The notes below the pieces were generated by a model, which was not told the origin of the DNA, searched no databases, and saw nothing but the letters and a program-made list of their open reading frames with translations. From Siphonodentalium dalli (lineage: Eukaryota > Mollusca > Scaphopoda > Gadilida > Siphonodentaliidae), in contig CP136061.1 of NCBI GenBank assembly GCA_032622095.1, positions 48,305,797-48,369,796 of the forward strand: 64,000 bases of DNA, given 5' to 3'. Positions within the stretch are counted from its first letter, which is position 1. Each line of letters opens with the position of its first letter. Positions 58,052 to 64,000 of the stretch are shown here, one piece after another. The translations under genes were made by a program, and so were the position numbers.

Positions 58052-59186
58052 CTAGCAGGTTAGCCCGCCACTGGCGGCATTCGTCCCATGGCTTTGTTTC
58101 AGAAACATGACATTTTTGAATATGAATTTAATGTTTTTTAAATTTAATATATTTTGTTTCTGAATTGTTTTTTTATTGTTAATTTTTTTTAATTTTAAAT
58201 TGTTTTAATTAAATTGTAAATTGTTTTAATTATTTTTTTTGTTTCTGGCGGAAAAATTTCCCGTAGAAATCCCCCCTTCCTAGGAACGACAGACAACGCA
58301 TTCTTTGTTTCGTGAAATCTCTCTACGATAACATTGCATTGAATTTAAAACAAACGCTTCCCGTCGGGAAATCTGTCTGCATAATATTTTGAGTCTGCCG
58401 TAACCGTCGTAATGTCGTGAAATCTCTCTGCATAATAGATAACATTGCATTGAATCTGTTGTTGGCATTCAGGGCTTCGGGTCGTTGTTGTTGGCATGAC
58501 GGCTCCCCGAAAACTCGCACATTGCCGAAAACGTGTATTTAGTAATATCGTTGTTGTTGATATTTACGGCTTGGGGGCTATTTTCTTATTTAGCAAGTTT
58601 GAGCTCAATCGGTTCGAGTCTATAAAGGACACACTCATATATATGACACTTCCCGTGGGTAGCAAGTTTGAGCTCAATCGGCATTCCCTGGAATTTCCCG
58701 TAGATTGGCAGATTCCAGTAGCTTTATATAACGGTATATCTGGGGAGAAATCTGATGCTATATTCGTGATTATCTGGGATGATTTCGGTATATAACTATA
58801 TACTGTAAAAACAAAGCGCGCCATCCGTGCTCGCAGGGTTGGTCAGAAACAAATGTTTTTAAAATTTAATGTATGTTCCGTATATCTCTCTGCAGATGCA
58901 AATAACGTTGAATGGCAAACAGACGCTCTTTATAGAGATGCGTCAAAAACAAACGCTCATTAAATAACCACTTGATTAACCCACGCCGTGCCTTTGCGGT
59001 AATTTGAGATTGGAGAACGGGTGCTCTGAGCTTTTCTAAACCGCGACCACGGTCGTGTCGGTGGTATTTGACACTTACATAGGAAGTTTGAGCTCAATAT
59101 GTACACGCGTTTTGGATTCTATGAGGTACACACACACACACACACACACATATATACGAAGTCTCAAAATATATAGTATAGATAGA
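58052..59186 (-). mobile_element. Helitron 11 (type Y), single insertion in LINE-A RT
   Basis: A clean insertion between A (58051) and T (59187). Excising it joins GACCTA to TTAGCATATTACC and restores the RT frame across NYRP-ISILP without any target duplication, which is the behaviour expected of Helitrons. Its other end reads TATATAGTATAGATAGA. Confidence 0.85.
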
Positions 59187-60543
59187 TTAGCATATTACCA
59201 GTCTTCTCAAAATTAATCGATAAAATTATTCAGAATAGATTATTCTCTTTCTTGTCAAAACATAACATTCTACATAATAACCAGTTTGGTTTTCGAAAAA
59301 AACACTCTACCATTCATCCACTAATGCAACTTTTACATTACGTGGCAGAGAAAAATGATCAGCCAACTAGAGATTCAACTGTGGGACTATTTATCGATCT
59401 GTCTAAAGCCTTTGACACAATAAGTCATGAAATACTTTTAGCCAAACTCAATCACTATGGAATTCGTGGGATAGCGAACGAATGGTTTTCAAGCTATCTC
59501 AGGGACAGACGACAATATGTTGAATTTCTTGGTTCAAAATCGCACTTTAACCCTATCACTTGTGGAGTGCCCCAGGGGTCCATCCTCGCACCGACAATTT
59601 TCCTATTGTACGTTAACGATAAGCCCCGCAGTACATCATTAAAATTACTTTCATTCGCCGATGATACCACTATATATACATCAGACCATAAATACGACCG
59701 CCTTAAAAAAAAAATCAACGAAGAACTAAGAAATGTCTTTATATGGTGCTGCTGCAACAGACTTGCAATAAATGTATCCAAAAGTAAATTTATATTGATG
59801 CATCCTAAAAACAATGAATCAAAGTGGAGAAAATTCAAAGTTATGCTAAATGGGAAAGCATTAACTCGAGTTGGAAATAATATGCAGGAAACTTCACTGA
59901 AATTTCTTGGCATTTCAATCGATGAAAACCTTACATTTAAATACCATATTGATATGGTCCATAAGAAACTATGTCACACGCTCTACCTCCTGAACAAAGT
60001 TAAACGAATTCTTCCGAAAAATGCACAAAAAACTCTTTACTATGCCCTAGTACATAGTCGCTTAACATACGGCATACATATTTGGGGGCACGCATCCTTC
60101 GATTCACTTTTAAAACAGCAGAAAAGGGCAATACGTATTTTTTGCAATGCCAGTTATAGAGCTCACACCGAACCTCTGTTCAAACAAGAAGGAATCCTGA
60201 ACCTCAATGACATATTTAGAGTTAATGCAGCATGCTTTATGTATGACTGGACTAGAAATAACTTACCGAAATCATTTAAAACGTGCTACTCTTATTCTCT
60301 CGCGAAAAATACGAGAAATGTGAATAATATACGTCTGATAACACCGAAATAATCATTTTCAGCATCCCTCCCAAAACACTCCTTCCCAGACATTTGGAAT
60401 TCAATTGATAAAACATCAAGAGGATGTAAATTTAGAGCTACGTTCAAGAAAACTCTATCACATCAAATAATATCCAAATACATTGTCGATTGCAAAAATA
60501 AAAACTGTTACAGTTGCTCATTACAAAATAACCCCGGGAACTA
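59187..60543 (+). pseudogene. LINE-A reverse transcriptase core and C-terminus
   Basis: The frame is open from before 59252 to 60352. Visible motifs are NNQFGFRKKHST, FIDLSKAFDTISHE with the first catalytic Asp (D49 counted from the Met at 59252), GVPQGSILAPTIFLLYVND and LLSFADDTTIYT with the catalytic Asp pair. Then come KFLGISIDENL, the thumb, and a C-terminal WGHASFDSLLKQQKRAIRI segment typical of CR1/Jockey-like elements. A frameshift near 60350 breaks it, and SLPKHSFPDIWNSI...CYSCSLQNNPGN continues to a stop near 60543. No C-terminal zinc knuckle of the LINE-B type is seen. The catalytic residues are intact, but the gene is split by Helitrons and shifted. Confidence 0.85.
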
Positions 60544-61084
60544 AATGTTATAACTAAATATTATAACTATATCCTATAACTAAATATTATAATTATACTT
60601 ATTGATATTGATGTCATTCTCTCTGGATATTTCACCGTCTGGTCATAACAAGTTCAATTAATTTGCACACGTATCACTTAAAAATATCGTAATGAACTCG
60701 ATGTGACCAGCTACTATAATGACACCCATTGAACATAGCCCATGACTATAATATGACTAGTATTAACGTTCACTGACTTTCTGTCCTTATTTATTTATTT
60801 ATTTACATTCAATCTATATAGTCAACATTCGATGCCTACATGTACAATTGAATCTGGTCTGCGGATATTAGTTTATATTATATCATATTATATTATATAT
60901 ATTATATATATATACTTATTATTTGACAATTACCGCCAGGTAGTGGATAATTTGTTATTTATTTAAGGGACTGCAGGAAGGCGGTCAGTATTGGCCATGC
61001 AGTCCCTGTACAATATCATTAATTTTGTATCTTTAGTTTAACTGTAATATGCTATGTTTATTGTACAAATAAAATCTATCTATC
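60544..61084 (+). other. LINE-A 3' UTR with terminal stem-loop and tail
   Basis: The UTR is AT-rich with near-tandem TAACTAAATATTATA words (60545-60600). At 60967-61006 a stem of nine perfect pairs (GGGACTGCA / TGCAGTCCC) encloses a 22-base loop. The element ends with TTGTACAAATAAAATCTATCTATCTTT, a short tetranucleotide tail. CR1/L2-type elements are known to use a 3' stem-loop and a microsatellite-like end for template recognition. Confidence 0.65.
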
Positions 61085-62610
61085 TTTCTAATAGAGTTAT
61101 TCCTCTTTTGTTGCGGTGAATCCTTGAAGTCATCACTTGATATTTCACTGTACATTTGTGTATGCGGGGAAGAATGTGAATGTGTTTGCGCTTTGCTCTC
61201 GGTTTGTCGAAAGCTGTTTCTCATCTCTTCTCGCAATTCATCGAGTACAGTGTATATATTTTCATATTCATCATTATTACAGGCGGCATTGACGTGAGAA
61301 TCATCTTTTTCATCTCCAGTATCACTATATGGATATTTAAGGTTGAGGCAAATGTGGTCAGATGCTCATAGCCACTGATGCATTGATGATCGCTGTATTT
61401 TAATGTCATTATCATCAAATTTCTGAGAGTTTTCAGTCACAGTTATATTCACGTCATTGAGAGTAGACTTTATTTCCTCGATGTCTGAAGTGATCACTCG
61501 CAGAACAGTTTGGTTGGATTATCGCATATCCAGGTTCTTTTCAATGTTCGTCACACGGTCATCGAGTTTAGTTATCAACTCGTGAAGCAGAAGCACTGGA
61601 AGTCTCTCCAATATCTTATTATTGGATTCCTGATTTTGTTTAAGAAGATATAAGACTTCGTTCTTAAAGTCACATGAACCATCTGACATACCGAGTGGGG
61701 GAGATGTTTCCGGGCATATGCTGGCACTATCATTTTGAGTAATGAAGCTTGGCTGCGATAATGTTTGTGTTATATTGCGACTTGAGCTGATCACGTCAGT
61801 TAACACAGTGCATCCGTCGACAAGAATAATCATCATTGTGTAAATATCATCGGCCAGTTTGTCTGCTAAGGAAAGACCCCCTTTAGTACTGGTATCACGG
61901 CGCCTTTTAAGTGTGCTCTGAGGACCATATCTGTAAGAGTTGTCTGCTTTCACTTCAACGAATATGGCATCTCTCATCTGGAGGAGGATTGAGTCTTTCA
62001 TAACGTCATCGCTGGTTGCTGAGAGTTTAATGTATTTTGTGATGATATCCTTCGGATCAGAGCTCAAGAACTTAATTCAGTATAGCTGCGATAGCAAGGG
62101 ATGAGGCTGTGGTTGGCTCGTATAGTGTCCGGCGTTCATTACGATATCCCTGAGTTGATCAAGAGCGGATTGAATGTCTAAGTCCCCTTTCTGCAAGTCG
62201 TTTGGGATTTGATAAGATGTTAGACTGTGATTAATGAACATATTATCATGCATGCTGCAGTCATGGTTATTGGATTTCGTTAACTCCATAATTGTTGCAC
62301 CAGTGACAGAGTCCACAAACACTTCGCCTTGCGAAGAACTGTTAGTGCGCGTACACATGGCGGGCAAGAAAATATCAGGTATGCCCCATGTGACTTACTT
62401 GACCAATCAAATAAATAATACCGGAAATATCCGACGAAGGCAGCGCGCTGATTTTTTATCGCCAGTTAGTGATATGTGTTCACCTTGATTGGTGGCCATC
62501 GGTGTCCGTTTTCTAATCTCTATAAGGGACACGCTGGTAACCGTTCGCGCACTCGAGTTATGATCCATCAATATTATCGCCTGTTTCAACAATTGACTTC
62601 GTAATTCCAT
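61085..62610 (-). pseudogene. LINE-C: decayed ORF1-like gene, cut by the 3' end of LINE-A
   Basis: Reading leftwards from an ATG at 62610, a single frame runs to about 61370 with in-frame stops near 62407, 62077, 61519 and 61373. The sequence between the stops still looks protein-like: MELRSQLLKQ, an acidic/polar segment, LADKLADDIYTMM, and a heptad-like LLYLLKQNQ-type segment leading to ITKLDDRVTNIEKN and SDIEEIKSTLND. After a shift it continues with NIYTVLDELREEMRNSF until LINE-A begins. Length, composition and coiled coil suit an ORF1 protein of a non-LTR element, but no RNA-binding motif survives, so a decayed host gene is not excluded. The missing rest was not found left of LINE-A. Confidence 0.45.
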
Positions 62611-64000
62611 TTTGGATTGTTTTACATAATCGCTGAGCTATTATATGGATATGTGTGGGGACATATATCTTTTTGAGGGTTTCCGCTGACGGATTATTTC
62701 CAACTGCACCCCCTCTTGAATCGGGCCAAAGACCCAAGATCACATAATTGAATTTGCACACCTCCCATCGTCTTTGAATGGTACCTCACATACCTTGAAT
62801 TTTGACTGGACACCGGGGAGGGAGGGGCCTAGAAGAAATTCCTAACCAATAATTTGACCAAAGTAAGAAAAATGCAAATGTTGGTCTAAAACCACTAATT
62901 ACACATACATTAATGGTTGAAAAATCAGACTACAAGAACAATTTCAAACCATTGTTGGTGTGAAATTTCCAACTAATATTGTTTCCAAGTTGTATCCATG
63001 TCCCCGCATGCACCCATGTAAGTTCGGTAACATAATGTACACCATAGCCTCATGCACCAAGCAACAATATCCTGAAAACTTCATATGGGGGTCTCAATGG
63101 GGTGGGGTCATCCGATTTGCCACAAAACCATAATAACATTTGTCACCCCACATATACATGCACTATGAAATTATAACATTTCCAAATTTCCAGATAACGT
63201 GACCACTTTCTCATTATGCAGAAGGTCTTTATGCATGAGATCAGCAACGTTGCTACATGTTGTTGGGTGTCTAATCCCACCCGACTTCGGTAATACATGT
63301 CAACAGTTGGAAATTTCACAAAGCTATGAATTGCCAAAATGGACTATAGGTTATTTACCGGACGCAATTCACTTGAACCAGCATGACTATTACTGTTCTG
63401 ATTGAGCTCAATCAACGCCGTCTAAACCGCCGCGTTCTCACGGGCGTAATCTTTGCAGCAAGAAAATATCAGTGTGCAATTTTACCTGATATTTTCTTGC
63501 AGATATTTTCTTGCAGCTTCATGTGTACGCGCCCTAAATTATTCTCGGGCGCGAACAGGTGTGTAACGGCAGTATAATTATAATTAATCTCAGGTGAGCT
63601 GTCCAGCCAATCTCAAGTCAACATTTATACATTTATGTATATGCATTGCATGTCGCTATGACAGTAAATTATGTGTGAATGACGCGAGTGTATCAAATAA
63701 ATAGATATTCTGTATATAGTAACGGGCACATCCACCCTAACTTAGTCTTTATCTTTTTATTCAATGATTTTTTCTATTTTTGTTATTATGTCCAATCAAC
63801 AACGTTGCAATATTCACAGTACTGCCGAATAAGGAAGAGTCTCAATCGCACTTAAAGGTTTCATGACATAAGTTTTGGGTGGATGTGCCTTCAATCAATA
63901 CATTAATATTACATTACATATACTATAATATAATTATGTACTTGTTAAGTGTGCTTTTGTCATTTATTTGTATTTATATTTATGTATCTCAAATGCCATG
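62611..64000. other. Unassigned stretch with dispersed repeat fragments
   Basis: No gene is supported. Bases about 62871-62984 resemble 35750-35862 in the same orientation (GCAAATGTTGGTCTAAAA ... GTGAAATTTCCAAC). Open frames in the stretch lack domains. Confidence 0.4.
63458..63535. repeat. Short inverted repeat matching part of LINE-C
   Basis: GCAAGAAAATATCAG (63458-63472) is inverted at 63486-63500. The right arm continues as TTCATGTGTACGCGCCC, which matches the minus strand of LINE-C at about 62344-62380 (CATGTGTACGCGCAC next to TATTTTCTTGC). It is a small inverted fragment related to the LINE-C region. Confidence 0.6.

Larger units (their letters stand above)
37409..61084 (+). mobile_element. 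LINE-A: plus-strand non-LTR retrotransposon, split by nested insertions
   Basis: The pieces read in order are endonuclease (37473-38159, repeated at 44659-45344), linker (45295-45851), start of RT (48091-48633 and its copy 57509-58051), RT core to C-terminus (59187-60543), and 3' end (60544-61084). Removing the inserts restores continuous reading across each break, for example NYRP followed by ISILPVFSKL. The APE endonuclease, GVPQGS and FADD motifs and the tetranucleotide 3' tail place it in the Jockey/CR1/L2 assemblage; the exact clade was not determined. No ORF1 was found. The 5' limit is uncertain. Confidence 0.8.

Overview
The window reads as non-genic, AT-rich metazoan nuclear DNA made almost entirely of transposable elements and tandem repeats. 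I found no host protein gene, rRNA or tRNA that I can support. Non-LTR retrotransposons with an APE-type endonuclease, Helitrons with CA/GT microsatellites, long minisatellites and poly-G/poly-C runs suggest an invertebrate, perhaps a marine lophotrochozoan such as a mollusc. That placement is an inference from repeat style, not from a marker gene.

Layout, left half. 1-5430 is mostly unassigned sequence with a 72-bp perfect inverted repeat around a GAAATA-rich minisatellite (409-891) and small tandem repeats. 5464-8785 is a large inverted duplication (arms about 0.83 kb) around a degenerate 21-22 bp minisatellite. 9224-26352 is a 17.1-kb tandem array of four nearly identical 4.2-4.35 kb units. 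Each unit has terminal inverted repeats (TIRs) of about 130-140 bp, is flanked by TA, holds a minisatellite that switches orientation in the middle, and carries the same nested 0.4-kb Helitron. 26544-28021 holds a broken RRM-like ORF1 relic (minus) and an intact ORF1p-like gene (plus). 29105-32510 is a second foldback structure built on a roughly 42-bp minisatellite. 32965-34260 is a satellite of about 245 bp.

Layout, right half. A non-LTR element on the plus strand (LINE-A) is spread over about 37.4-61.1 kb in pieces: endonuclease, start of RT, RT core and 3' end. It was split by (i) a 5.8-kb minus-strand non-LTR element (LINE-B, 38178-43988) whose two ends abut a 1.37-kb direct duplication of the target, and (ii) non-autonomous Helitrons inserted at A|T sites. 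The Helitrons now form head-to-tail chains (45852-48090, 48634-57508, 58052-59186). A 543-bp LINE-A piece is present twice (48091-48633 and 57509-58051), apparently through unequal exchange between Helitrons. LINE-A appears to end inside a third, decayed non-LTR ORF1 (LINE-C, minus, 61085-62610).

The most unusual features are the TA-sharing tandem array of TIR/foldback units, the recurring minisatellite-with-inverted-arms architecture, the 1.37-kb flanking duplication of LINE-B, and the Helitron concatemer with chimeric members. All boundaries were read by eye. Family placements below superfamily level are tentative.
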